Source: Lachnospiraceae bacterium (GTDB lineage Bacteria; Bacillota; Clostridia; Lachnospirales; Lachnospiraceae). Taken from it: a DNA stretch of 64,000 nucleotides. The translations under genes were made by a program, and so were the position numbers. Positions 46,675-55,853 of this stretch are shown piece by piece. Below the pieces are notes generated by a model that was not told the DNA's origin, searched no databases, and saw nothing but the letters and a program-made list of their open reading frames with translations. The number at the start of each line of letters is the position of its first letter. The stretch's first letter is position 1. The DNA is taken from NCBI GenBank assembly GCA_017453065.1, contig JAFTKW010000015.1:62001-126000 (forward strand), written 5' to 3'.

Positions 46675-47721
46675 ATGAAAAAGGCGTTGATTACAGGAAT
46701 TACAGGACAGGATGGATCCTATTTGGCAGAGTTTTTGCTAGAAAAGGGATATGAGGTGCATGGAATGGTGCGCAGAAGCTCCATTTCCAATACAGGACGT
46801 ATTGACCATCTGATTGCGAAGAATGCAATCACACTTCACGATGGCGACTTGACGGATACCTCCTCTATCGTAAGAATCTTACAGATTGTAAAACCTGATG
46901 AAATATACAATTTGGCAGCTCAATCTCATGTGCAGGTGTCTTTTGATGTGCCAGAGTATTCTGGCGATGTGGATGCCTTGGGCGTGCTTCGTGTGCTGGA
47001 GGCAGTGCGCATTTTGGGATTGGATCAGACCACTCGAATTTATCAGGCGTCCACCTCTGAATTGTACGGAAAGGTAGAAGAGGTTCCACAGAAAGAGACC
47101 ACACCATTTCATCCATACAGCCCATACGCTGTGGCAAAGCAGTACGGCTTTTGGATGGTGAAGGAATATAGAGAAGCCTATGGCATGTTTGCAGTAAATG
47201 GTATTTTGTTTAATCATGAATCAGAGAGAAGAGGGGAAACCTTTGTTACCAGAAAAATCACGCTGGCAGCAGGCAGAATTGCGGAAGGCTTGCAGGAGAA
47301 ACTGGAACTGGGAAATATGGATTCGCTAAGAGACTGGGGATACGCCAAGGACTATGTGGAGTGTATGTGGCTGATGCTTCAGCATGATACACCAGAGGAT
47401 TTTGTCATCGCTACTGGCGTGCAGCATACAGTTCGTGATTTCACGGAAAAGGCTTTTGCGGCCAATGGAATTACCCTTAGATGGGAAGGCCAGGGCGTAG
47501 AGGAAAAAGGAATTGATGTGGCTACAGGAAAAGTATTGGTATGTGTAAACCCTAAGTGGTATAGACCTACCGACGTGGACAATCTTTGGGGAGATCCTAG
47601 CAAAGCAAAGAGTGTGCTTGGATGGAATCCTCAAAAGACCAGTTATGAACAATTGGTGGAAATTATGGCAAAACATGACAGAGAGTTGGCCAAAAGGGAA
47701 GCTGCAATGCTTCGTGCATAA
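46675..47721 (+). CDS. gmd: GDP-mannose 4,6-dehydratase
   Basis: The 348-residue protein starts [18 protein letters not shown] and continues [14 protein letters not shown], the Gmd signature, with the SDR active site [13 protein letters not shown] near 145-157 and [16 protein letters not shown] near 180. It removes water from GDP-D-mannose to give GDP-4-keto-6-deoxy-D-mannose. The product is used by the next gene. AAAGGGAG precedes the start by a few bases. The length and motifs are those of functional enzymes. Confidence 0.96.
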   Translation: MKKALITGITGQDGSYLAEFLLEKGYEVHGMVRRSSISNTGRIDHLIAKNAITLHDGDLTDTSSIVRILQIVKPDEIYNLAAQSHVQVSFDVPEYSGDVDALGVLRVLEAVRILGLDQTTRIYQASTSELYGKVEEVPQKETTPFHPYSPYAVAKQYGFWMVKEYREAYGMFAVNGILFNHESERRGETFVTRKITLAAGRIAEGLQEKLELGNMDSLRDWGYAKDYVECMWLMLQHDTPEDFVIATGVQHTVRDFTEKAFAANGITLRWEGQGVEEKGIDVATGKVLVCVNPKWYRPTDVDNLWGDPSKAKSVLGWNPQKTSYEQLVEIMAKHDRELAKREAAMLRA

Positions 47722-47769
47722 CAAAGTCGCAGTCGCAAGAGATATATTGACGAGAATTTAGGAGTAGAC

Positions 47770-48711
47770 ATGGAATTAAACAGCAAGATTTTTGTGGCAG
47801 GCCACAGAGGCATGGTGGGATCTGCTATTGTAAGAAGCCTTCAGAAGGCTGGATATGTCAATATTGTTACCAAAAGCCATCAGGAGTTGGACCTGTGCAG
47901 ACAGGATCAGGTAGAAGCCTTTTTTGAGGCGGAAAAACCAGATTATGTTTTTTTGGCAGCTGCTAAAGTGGGTGGCATTGTGGCCAATTCGGAGTCTCCA
48001 GCAGATTTTATGTATGACAACATGACTCTGGAGATGAATGTAATTCATAGCGCGTGGAAAAATGGTTGTAAGAAACTATTGTTTTTGGGATCTTCTTGCA
48101 TTTACCCAAGGATGGCACCTCAGCCTATGAAAGAGGATTGCCTGCTTACATCTGCATTGGAGGAAACCAATGAGGCCTATGCTTTGGCAAAGATAGCGGG
48201 TCTAAAATATTGCTCCTATTTAAACAAGCAATATGGCACAGATTTTATTTCTGCTATGCCTACCAACCTCTACGGACCAAATGACAATTATCATCCAACC
48301 CACAGCCATGTGCTGCCTGCGCTGATTCGTAGATTTCACGAGGCAAAAGAGGCTGGGGCCGAGAGCGTAACATGTTGGGGTACGGGAAAGGCACTCAGAG
48401 AATTTTTGTATGTAGATGATTTGGCAGATGCCTGCCTATTCTTGATGAACCATTATTCTGGGGATGAAACGGTCAATGTGGGAACAGGAAAGGAACTTTC
48501 TATTAAGGAGTTGACGGAGTTAGTGGCGAAAGTTGTCGGCTTTAAGGGAAAGATTTTGTGGGACAGTTCCAAACCAGACGGAACACCACGCAAACTGCTA
48601 GATGTGTCCAAGTTGGAGAACTTGGGCTGGAAATACAGCGTAGAATTGGAAGAAGGCGTGAAGCTGGCTTATCAGGATTTTTTGAACAATCCTATGAGGG
48701 CGGAGCGCTAG
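47770..48711 (+). CDS. fcl: GDP-L-fucose synthase
   Basis: The 313-residue protein has the SDR start [14 protein letters not shown] near 11-24 and the Fcl motifs [15 protein letters not shown] near 103 and [12 protein letters not shown] near 137 (Tyr/Lys pair). It epimerises and reduces the Gmd product to GDP-L-fucose. With gmd and manC it makes the complete de novo route from mannose-1-phosphate. TTAGGAG precedes the start. Confidence 0.96.
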   Translation: MELNSKIFVAGHRGMVGSAIVRSLQKAGYVNIVTKSHQELDLCRQDQVEAFFEAEKPDYVFLAAAKVGGIVANSESPADFMYDNMTLEMNVIHSAWKNGCKKLLFLGSSCIYPRMAPQPMKEDCLLTSALEETNEAYALAKIAGLKYCSYLNKQYGTDFISAMPTNLYGPNDNYHPTHSHVLPALIRRFHEAKEAGAESVTCWGTGKALREFLYVDDLADACLFLMNHYSGDETVNVGTGKELSIKELTELVAKVVGFKGKILWDSSKPDGTPRKLLDVSKLENLGWKYSVELEEGVKLAYQDFLNNPMRAER

Positions 48712-48750
48712 AATAGATTTCTTTTGATTGATAAATGCTAGGAGAAAAAG

Positions 48751-50061
48751 ATGAATTTAGTTTTGTTGTCGGGAGGCTCAGGAAAACGTCTTTGGCCTCT
48801 GTCCAATGAAATCAGATCAAAACAGTTTATTAAACTGTTTCAAACTGAAAAAGGGATTCATGAGTCCATGGTTCAGCGTATGTTTCGTCAGATCAAGGAA
48901 GTGGATCAGGAAGCCCACATTACAGTGGCAACCTCTAAAACACAGGCCTCAGCCATTCAAAACCAGCTTGGAGAGGGCGTGGATATCTGTGTGGAACCAT
49001 GTAGAAGAGATACCTTTCCAGCCATTGCTTTGGCGACTCTTTACCTGAGAGATGTGCAGGGAAAAGGGGAAGAGGAAGTGGTGGTTGTGTGCCCAGTGGA
49101 TCCGTTTGTAAACAGAGATTATTTTGAAAGCCTGCTAGAATTAGACAGGCTCGCGGCGCAGGGGGAGGCCAAGCTTTCTTTGCTTGGTATGAAACCTACC
49201 TATCCAAGTGCGAAATACGGCTATATTTTACCTGAGAAAAACGCTGAAGTAAGTGCAGTAAAGGAGTTTAAGGAAAAACCTACTGAACAGGTCGCTGCGC
49301 AGTATATTGCCCAGGGAGGCCTTTGGAATGGAGGTATTTTTGCCTTTAAGATAGGGTATCTTTGCAAAAAGATAGAAGAGATTACAGGGTTAACAAGCTA
49401 CAAAGAGATTTGGGATGCTTATGAAACCTTGGACAAAATCAGTTTCGATTATCAGGTGGTAGAAAAAGAAGATAGTGTGCAAGTGCTTAGATTTTTGGGA
49501 GGCTGGAAAGACTTGGGTACTTGGAATACATTGACAGAGGCAATGCCAGAACACTCCATTGGAAATGTAATCAGTGGATGTGATTGCGTAAATACGCATG
49601 TGGTGAATGAACTGGACGTACCTGTGGTATGCCTTGGCCTAAAGGATTTGGTAGTGGCTGCCAGTCCAGAGGGAATTCTGGTGACAGATAAGCACCAATC
49701 CAGTTATATGAAGCCTTATGTGGAACAGATTCATCAGCAAATTCGATTTGCAGAAAAGTCCTGGGGAAGCTTTCGCGTGGTTGATGTAGAGGAAAATAGC
49801 CTAACTATCAAGGTGACCTTAAATCCAGGTCATCAGATGAACTATCATAGCCATGAGCGCAGAGATGAAGTGTGGACAGTGATTCAGGGAACGGGATATG
49901 CAGTTCTGGATGGGGAAATTCATCCAGTCAAGGAAGGAACAGTGCTTCATATGCCCAGAGGCTGTAAGCATACAGTGGTAGCGCAGTCTGAACTAAAGAT
50001 TATGGAAGTGCAGATGGGCACGGACATTGATGTGGCAGACAAAATCAAGTACGAGATGTAA
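48751..50061 (+). CDS. manC: Mannose-1-phosphate guanylyltransferase with cupin domain
   Basis: The 436-residue protein has the nucleotidyltransferase signature LLSGGSGKRLWPLS at 4-17, VVVCPVDPFV near 109 and EKPTEQVAAQYI near 173, followed by a C-terminal cupin (about 325-430: YHSHERRDEVWTV and MPRGCKHTV). It makes GDP-mannose; whether the cupin part also has phosphomannose isomerase activity as in type II enzymes cannot be decided here. It supplies Gmd. The stop overlaps the next gene start (TAATG). Confidence 0.93.
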   Translation: MNLVLLSGGSGKRLWPLSNEIRSKQFIKLFQTEKGIHESMVQRMFRQIKEVDQEAHITVATSKTQASAIQNQLGEGVDICVEPCRRDTFPAIALATLYLRDVQGKGEEEVVVVCPVDPFVNRDYFESLLELDRLAAQGEAKLSLLGMKPTYPSAKYGYILPEKNAEVSAVKEFKEKPTEQVAAQYIAQGGLWNGGIFAFKIGYLCKKIEEITGLTSYKEIWDAYETLDKISFDYQVVEKEDSVQVLRFLGGWKDLGTWNTLTEAMPEHSIGNVISGCDCVNTHVVNELDVPVVCLGLKDLVVAASPEGILVTDKHQSSYMKPYVEQIHQQIRFAEKSWGSFRVVDVEENSLTIKVTLNPGHQMNYHSHERRDEVWTVIQGTGYAVLDGEIHPVKEGTVLHMPRGCKHTVVAQSELKIMEVQMGTDIDVADKIKYEM

Positions 50062-52484
50062 TGAAAGAGAATAGTATGATAAAAAGGGTTTGGAAGAATC
50101 TGACATTGCTGGCGGTGGTAATGCTGGCACTGACAGGATGTGGCAAGCAGACAGGTCCACAGGAAATTCAAAAATTCAATAAAGCAGTGCAAGTGGTGAC
50201 GGATCAGGAGATGGCAACTGGCTTGGGATATGACCTAGAAAACATGCATGAGAGAGGGTTTGTGATAGCCAATCGCGATGGAAAAACCTATCTTTTGGCA
50301 CCCAATCAGGAAAGTGCAGACAGGGCGGCTACCTTTTTCTTGAAGCACTATGTTGACGAAGACGGGAAAGTTTCCATTCCTGCAGGTGAAAACTATGTGG
50401 AAAATGGAAGACTTGTCAAAGAGGCCGTATACGTAGGGGAAACTCCTATAAGTGATTATACCATAGCGTACGGCTCAAAAGCAGTGTTGCCAATATGTGA
50501 GCAGCTTCAGTATTACGTGCATCAGACGGGTGGCGACTGGCTGGAGGTAACATCAAAGAAGAGCACTGGGGAACACGCAATCGTGCTATCTATAGACAAA
50601 TCTTTAGAAGGGGTAGATGGCTTTACGGAGGTGGTTGACGGCCAGGTTTCCATCAAAGCCAAGGATGAATCCTCCCTTTGGAATGAGATGTATCAGTTTG
50701 TGAATCTCTATTTGGGCTGGAAGGATACGGGAACGGACGAAGAGCACATCAGCAGTGTGTCGTCAGTTGCGCGAGTTCCCTTTGACTATGTGGAAAAGGA
50801 AGCCTGGATAGAGGAAAGAGAGGCTATCATTACTCTTTGGAATGTAAATTATGCTCGTGGCCTTTATCTAGATTCTGATGTTTCTTTGAAGAACAACCTA
50901 ATAGACTATTCTGAGGATCAGCTTTATGAATACGTAAAGATGCTGAAATACTGTGGATATACAGGAATTCAAGTGACAGAGATGTGTTCTACCTGGGCTG
51001 GAGTAGGAACTTATCAGGCTAGCAATGACAAAATACGAATGCTGGCAGATGCGGCTCATTCCTTGGATATGAAATTTACGCTCTGGGTATGGGGAGCGGA
51101 GTTTTCAGACAATGGCTGGGTGGATACAGAAGTGACCTATGCGTACGATGGAAATCCATTCAATTTCCACAATCCAGATGTGGTAGCTTCTTTCGACAAA
51201 TACTACGACAGATATGCAGAACTGGCAGACTGTTGCGATCGAGTGATTGGCCATTATTATGACCCAGGCAATGTTTATTCTGCGGAAGAAATTGGATACT
51301 ACGCCAAAATGCTTAAGGACAAATTTTTGGCGGTTAATCCGGATATTGACTTTGGCGTGAGCTGCTGGGTGGACGTATATGATAAGAGTGTGATTGTGAA
51401 AGCGGTGGGAACAGATGTGACCCTTTATGAGTGTGGTCACCGCGATGATGAGAATACTTATGTAGCTTTTCGTACGGAAATCAACAATCTGGGCTGCAGG
51501 CTGGGCACTTGGGCTTGGAACACCTGTGAGATGGAAATTGACCAGCTGGCGCAGATGAATTTCAATATGGATATCATCCGCTCTGTTTACCAGACTGCAC
51601 GTAAGTATGATAGCATTGCCAAACCAACCTATTGGAGTGAGATGGACTCCTACCATGTGCTAAATGTATTTTCTTTGTTTTGTGCAGGACAATTGCTGAT
51701 AGACCCAGATACCCCATCGGAGACTCTCTATGAACAGATATCTACAGCTACCGTTGGTCCAGAGTATGCAGATGTCTTTGCAGAGATGCTTAGCATCATA
51801 CAGGATGCTAGATCGGGATCGTCTTGGGATACCTATTTTTGGACCAGTGAAAACTATATCTTAAAGAGTGATGCGTATCCAGCGCAGGATATATTGGATA
51901 GATGTGAAGCGGTGCTTCCTTATTTGCAGGAGATGATAGATGATGGAATCGAAGCCTATACTCTTCCGCTTCCAATTCCGCTTCAAGATGTGCTGCGAAT
52001 GATGCAACCACATTTGATTCAGATTAGAGATTATGCACAGTTCCGGTTGGATTTTGCAAAGCTTAAAGAGGATGTGGAGAGAGGAATAAGTGCAGCAGAA
52101 CTTCAAACCAGGTTAGTCCAGATTTCGGAGCCTATCAAAAACTACAACACGGTAATTGGTGCGTGGGGACAGGTGGAAGCTAGAGCGCAATATGAACTGA
52201 TTACAGAGTTCTGCGAAAGCATAGGTGCTTCTGTGCCTATGCACGGAGCCTTCCAGGAGGAGAGAAAACAGCGCATATTGGCTCAATTCAAAGCCTATCA
52301 AAAGGAGGTAGAAATTCCAAATAAGTGCTACAATCCTTACTACCAGTTTGGTCTTGCATTTGGGGAAGAAGAAACTGCCAGATTGGTACAAGAGATGGTG
52401 GAAGAGGGATTGCTGATTCGAAGCGAGGATGGAAGTGTGTATCTGTCAGATTGGGAGAAATACGCTTACCACTTTGACTCCTAA
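50061..52484 (+). CDS. Lipoprotein with glycoside-hydrolase-like TIM barrel
   Basis: The 807-residue protein has a lipoprotein signal (LALTGCGK, lipidated Cys near 28), an N-terminal alpha/beta domain like those in front of GH20/GH67-type barrels (about 130-235), and a barrel-like region (about 255-520) with TLWNVNYARGLYLDSD, KYCGYTGIQVTEMCSTW, FTLWVWGAEF and GVSCWVDVY, then a helical C-terminal part. Candidate acidic residues are present but no family can be named. The gene is coupled to manC (TAATG); an in-frame ATG at 50076 with AAAGAG upstream may be the true start. It may trim or edit the polysaccharide outside the cell. Confidence 0.7.
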   Translation: MKENSMIKRVWKNLTLLAVVMLALTGCGKQTGPQEIQKFNKAVQVVTDQEMATGLGYDLENMHERGFVIANRDGKTYLLAPNQESADRAATFFLKHYVDEDGKVSIPAGENYVENGRLVKEAVYVGETPISDYTIAYGSKAVLPICEQLQYYVHQTGGDWLEVTSKKSTGEHAIVLSIDKSLEGVDGFTEVVDGQVSIKAKDESSLWNEMYQFVNLYLGWKDTGTDEEHISSVSSVARVPFDYVEKEAWIEEREAIITLWNVNYARGLYLDSDVSLKNNLIDYSEDQLYEYVKMLKYCGYTGIQVTEMCSTWAGVGTYQASNDKIRMLADAAHSLDMKFTLWVWGAEFSDNGWVDTEVTYAYDGNPFNFHNPDVVASFDKYYDRYAELADCCDRVIGHYYDPGNVYSAEEIGYYAKMLKDKFLAVNPDIDFGVSCWVDVYDKSVIVKAVGTDVTLYECGHRDDENTYVAFRTEINNLGCRLGTWAWNTCEMEIDQLAQMNFNMDIIRSVYQTARKYDSIAKPTYWSEMDSYHVLNVFSLFCAGQLLIDPDTPSETLYEQISTATVGPEYADVFAEMLSIIQDARSGSSWDTYFWTSENYILKSDAYPAQDILDRCEAVLPYLQEMIDDGIEAYTLPLPIPLQDVLRMMQPHLIQIRDYAQFRLDFAKLKEDVERGISAAELQTRLVQISEPIKNYNTVIGAWGQVEARAQYELITEFCESIGASVPMHGAFQEERKQRILAQFKAYQKEVEIPNKCYNPYYQFGLAFGEEETARLVQEMVEEGLLIRSEDGSVYLSDWEKYAYHFDS

Positions 52485-52499
52485 TATAAAAATAGATAA

Positions 52500-52563
52500 C
52501 AAAAAACAACCATTCAAAGCGTAATGTTTCAAAGAACATAATGCGCTTGGATGGTTGTTTTGT
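52500..52563. terminator. Bidirectional terminator between convergent genes
   Basis: A long interrupted stem (AAAACAACCATTCAAAGCGT paired with ATGCGCTTGGATGGTTGTTTT-type right arm, centre near 52531) is flanked by A-rich and T-rich sequence. It separates the lipoprotein gene from the aminotransferase on the other strand. Confidence 0.8.
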
Positions 52564-52575
52564 TGTTGGTTCGTT

Positions 52576-53769
52576 TTACTTTCTGTAATATGCGACTACT
52601 TTTTTGACTGCGGTGATGGTATCCTGTACCTCTGCGTCTGTCAAAGCAGGGTAAAGAGGAATACTCATAATCTCGCTGTATAGCTTTTCGGCTTCTGGAC
52701 AAAGGCCCTTTTGATAGCCTAATTTCTCGTAGTAGGAGTGCCAATAAACTGGCAAATAGTGTACCTGAGGCTGCACGTGCTCTGCGGACATTGCGTCGAA
52801 GAATTCTCGGCGTGTGCAGTTGAGCATATCTAAGTTTAGGCGGATGATATAAAGATGTCTGGTAGTGTCGGACTCAGGAATCTCTTTCTGAACAAAGATT
52901 TCAGGTACATCTGCGAAGGCCTGGTCGTACATGGCTACGATTTCTTTACGTCTTGCGCTGAATGCAGGAAGCTTGTGCAGCTGGCTGATGAGTAGTGCTG
53001 CCTGGAAATCGGTCATGCGGTAATTGTAACCTAAGTCTACCTGCTCCTGGTACCAAGGGTCATCTGTAGGGTGAGCCATCTCGTCAGGATTGCGGGTAAT
53101 ACCATGTGTGCGAAGGCGAAGGAGCTTGCGATAAAGGGCTTCGTCGTTGGTGGTGATGGCACCGCCTTCGCCTGCTGTGATAGTTTTCACTGGGTGGAAA
53201 CTAAAACAGGTCATGTCTGCAATACTGCCGACATCCTGGCCTTTGTATTTGGTGCCAATAGAATGAGCGGCATCTTCAATCAGTATAAGATTGTGCTCCT
53301 TGCAAATGGCTCTGATTTCGTCTAATTCGGTTGCCTGTCCAGTGAAGTCTACAGCAACCACAGCCTTGGTCTTTGGAGTGATAAGCTTGCGAATGGAGGC
53401 CGGGTCGATGTTGTAAGTCTCTGGGTTGATGTCTGCAAAAACAGGGGTGCCGCCACAATATAAAACACTGTTTGAAGAAGCGGCAAAAGTAATGGAACTT
53501 ACAATAACTTCATCCCCAGGGCCAATCTCCGCTGCCAATGCTGCCAGATGAAGAGCGGCGGTTCCGTTGGAAACCACTACTGCATATTTGGCACCGGTAT
53601 ACTCACACAGTTCCTGCTCGAACTGAGTAACTCTAGGACCACATGTGATGAGGTTGCTTCTAAGTGTTTCAGCAACAGCGGCGATGTCATCCTCCTGGAT
53701 GCACTGTCTACCGTAACAAATGGTGGTTTCTCTGACTGGAGTGCCACCAAAGATTGCTAACTGTTCCAT
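52576..53769 (-). CDS. PseC-like DegT/DnrJ/EryC1 sugar aminotransferase
   Basis: The 397-residue protein is a PLP-dependent sugar aminotransferase. FSFHPVKTITAGEGG near 182-196 contains the PLP lysine; IEDAAHSIG near 157, VSNGTAALHLAALA near 67-80 and PQVHYLPVYWHSYY near 337 are family motifs. The sequence is closest in style to PseC, which aminates the C4 ketone of the PseB product. No pseB, pseH, pseG or pseI is here, but capE makes the same type of keto sugar. It is the only gene on the minus strand in this part of the cluster. AAGGAGG precedes the start. Confidence 0.88.
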   Translation of the reverse strand: MEQLAIFGGTPVRETTICYGRQCIQEDDIAAVAETLRSNLITCGPRVTQFEQELCEYTGAKYAVVVSNGTAALHLAALAAEIGPGDEVIVSSITFAASSNSVLYCGGTPVFADINPETYNIDPASIRKLITPKTKAVVAVDFTGQATELDEIRAICKEHNLILIEDAAHSIGTKYKGQDVGSIADMTCFSFHPVKTITAGEGGAITTNDEALYRKLLRLRTHGITRNPDEMAHPTDDPWYQEQVDLGYNYRMTDFQAALLISQLHKLPAFSARRKEIVAMYDQAFADVPEIFVQKEIPESDTTRHLYIIRLNLDMLNCTRREFFDAMSAEHVQPQVHYLPVYWHSYYEKLGYQKGLCPEAEKLYSEIMSIPLYPALTDAEVQDTITAVKKVVAYYRK

Positions 53770-53865
53770 GAAATAATTCCTCCTTAATATGTACGGATAT
53801 AAAAAAGACTAAGAGATTATTGTATCAAAATTGAAACGGATGAATCCAAATAATATTCTAGCTCG

Positions 53866-53954
53866 TAAGTCACATACATTATAGCACCAAGATAAGGGAA
53901 AAGAAAGTAAAAAACAAGGCACCTTAGAGAAACCTCCTAGGTGCCTTGTTTTTA
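53866..53954 (+). ncRNA. Candidate small RNA ending at an orphan terminator
   Basis: A possible promoter TTGAAA (53831-53836) and TATTCT (53854-53859), 17 bases apart, points at a terminator 50-95 bases downstream with no coding frame between. A transcript of about 90 bases would result. This is inference from two short motifs. Confidence 0.2.
53909..53954. terminator. Orphan bidirectional terminator between divergent genes
   Basis: AAAACAAGGCACCT (from 53911) pairs with AGGTGCCTTGTTTT (to about 53952), with runs of A before and T after. Neither neighbouring gene is transcribed toward it. Confidence 0.7.
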
Positions 53955-54201
53955 CGTTCTATATTTACAACCCCTTTTACACATTTCGAAGTCTAGCATA
54001 GGAAGTGCCACCAAAACGCCACCGCAAAAGAAGACTTGAATGAGTTAGAAAAATATAAATTGTGTCAAACAGAAGGGGAAATCAAACACAATTCTATTTA
54101 AAAAGGAATAAAAAACCAGCAAAAAAACAAATAGGCAGAATAAATGCGAAGAAATTGAAAGAAAAAGAACTTTTTAAAAATATAAAAAATTAATATAAGT
54201 A

Positions 54202-54210
54202 TGATATAAT
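54202..54210 (+). promoter_or_regulatory. Extended -10 promoter of the 54274 gene
   Basis: TGATATAAT is a perfect extended -10 (TGnTATAAT), 64 bases before the start. The -35 region is only A-rich. Confidence 0.6.
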
Positions 54211-54273
54211 TATGATGGATTGTTATGCTAATCATTAGGAAATGATTTTTGGTATAGATTTTGGAGGAAACAA

Positions 54274-55824
54274 GTGAAAGAACAGAAGTGGTTTCTTTGG
54301 TTAAAAACGCACAATTATATAGTGAAGGCTTTGCTAATGGCTCTGGTGCCTCTTTTGTGCTGTGTTGTGACCTGTTTGGTTCAGGGGAAAACTATTGGCC
54401 AGGTGTATCTTCCTGCGTCCCTTTGGAACGACGAACTGTTTTATTTTAAGCAGGTGGAGGCCATTGTGGAATATGGATTCCCTCAGGGGTTTTATGGATT
54501 CAATGAAAGCCATGCGCTGAAGCTTTCCTTTGCTGCGTGGAGTCCAGTTTTAGTTTGGCCTTGGGTTTTGTGGGGCTGGATTTTTGGTTGGAACATGATG
54601 TCTCCAATTTACTGTAATATCTTTTTGATGATGCTTACCATGTTTGGCTTTGTCTGCATCGTAAAGCCAAGCAACAGACAGCTCGGCCTGTTGGCACTGA
54701 TGTTTGTGACGTTTACACCTTTTACCAGATATATGCTTTCTGTTATGCCGGAGGTCATCTGCTTTTCCATGGTGATTTTTACCTTCGCAATAGGGCTATC
54801 CTATCAGCGTAAAAACCATGTTGCAAAATTGATACTTTTGTTTGCTATGACAGGACTGATGACGCTGATGCGTCCGTACTTGATTTTGTTTATGCTTCTG
54901 CCGGTTTATTTCGCGTGGCGCAAGTACAAATGGTTAGGCCTGGCTTTATCTGGACTTTACGGTGGAGTTATCGGAGTACTTTATCTGCTGATCAACCATT
55001 ATTTGGGGGCTGAGTACTTCAGAGCACTGTTTGACACCACTTGGGTTACTACATTTTTGCGACAGGGCATCGGCGAAGGCTTTGCTTACTTCTTTGGGCG
55101 ACTTCGCTCAGAGGGAGCAGCGTTTTTCTACTGGCTTGGACAGGGCTTTAAGGTGGGACATCCTGTGGGAGCCAGATTTGGTGGATTTATTACAGTGATG
55201 GTAATACTGATTGTGCATGGAATCCGCAATCTACTGAAAAAGGAAAAGGAACAGGCAGAAAGCAATCTGTTCTTGGGCCTTTGTTTTGTAGGTATGTGGA
55301 CAGCACTTATTTTGATGTACCGTATGGAAGAAGGCAGCAAGCATTTGCTTACCTTCATTGCAGTGGGAATATTTGCAATCTCTTTGATGGAAACCAAATT
55401 TTACCGAAAGACGATTTTGACGGCAGCGGTGTTTGCCTATTTATATATGGCTATGGCTAGTAGCCCGGATTTCTATCAGATCCCATTTCGCCAGGATGAA
55501 TTGGTGGAAAGCGTGGAAGAATGGGAGGCTATCTTTGATGAAAAGGTGAGCCTTGAAGGGGACGAGATTGGCTTTCAGAATGTAGTCATCTGGACTTTGG
55601 ATGGGGCAGGAGATGATTCCGCCTCTTGGCAGTACTTGTATGGTGCAAAAAAAGGCATGGGCATCAGCTGTTGCTACAAGGCCTATGTGGTGGAGCATAT
55701 GGACTTACTGCAAAGCAAATATATTGCAGTGAAAGATGGCGGCGAAGTACAGCAGATGTGTCAGGAGAGAGAATACAAACTGTTGGCTGCCTTTGATGGA
55801 ATGGCGCTTTATGCCAGATATTAG
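54274..55824 (+). CDS. Polytopic membrane protein, GT-C-like, paralogue of the 15665 gene
   Basis: The 516-residue protein has ten to twelve membrane helices. Its first loop FYFKQVEAIVEYGFPQGFYG, the following SFAAWSPVLVWPWVLWGWIF and the C-terminal KKGMGISCC match the 15665 protein closely, so they descend from one gene. The placement in the polysaccharide locus supports a role in surface glycan assembly, for example as a GT-C transferase, but no catalytic motif is proven. The GTG start has GGAGG seven bases upstream. The gene has its own promoter. Confidence 0.62.
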   Translation: MKEQKWFLWLKTHNYIVKALLMALVPLLCCVVTCLVQGKTIGQVYLPASLWNDELFYFKQVEAIVEYGFPQGFYGFNESHALKLSFAAWSPVLVWPWVLWGWIFGWNMMSPIYCNIFLMMLTMFGFVCIVKPSNRQLGLLALMFVTFTPFTRYMLSVMPEVICFSMVIFTFAIGLSYQRKNHVAKLILLFAMTGLMTLMRPYLILFMLLPVYFAWRKYKWLGLALSGLYGGVIGVLYLLINHYLGAEYFRALFDTTWVTTFLRQGIGEGFAYFFGRLRSEGAAFFYWLGQGFKVGHPVGARFGGFITVMVILIVHGIRNLLKKEKEQAESNLFLGLCFVGMWTALILMYRMEEGSKHLLTFIAVGIFAISLMETKFYRKTILTAAVFAYLYMAMASSPDFYQIPFRQDELVESVEEWEAIFDEKVSLEGDEIGFQNVVIWTLDGAGDDSASWQYLYGAKKGMGISCCYKAYVVEHMDLLQSKYIAVKDGGEVQQMCQEREYKLLAAFDGMALYARY

Positions 55825-55853
55825 TTGAGTGCTTTGAAGAAAGGCTTTTTTGT

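Larger units (their letters stand above)
53770..54273. other. AT-rich divergent intergenic region of 504 bases
   Basis: No coding frame is supported here. The region holds the ribosome site and a possible extended -10 (TGATACAAT on the minus strand, at 53819-53827) of the aminotransferase gene, a bidirectional terminator at 53909-53954, an 8-bp inverted repeat AATTGTGT/ACACAATT near 54058-54095, and the promoter and a small leader hairpin (AATCATT/AATGATT, 54230-54247) of the 54274 gene. Confidence 0.6.

Noticed and set aside
51191-51197. Exact TTCGACA (0A box) within the lipoprotein gene
   Set aside because: It is far inside coding sequence; about eight such matches are expected by chance in this window on both strands.
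51105-51656. Minus-strand open frame of 183 codons inside the lipoprotein gene
   Set aside because: Antisense to a coherent barrel-like protein; no start signal or known motif.
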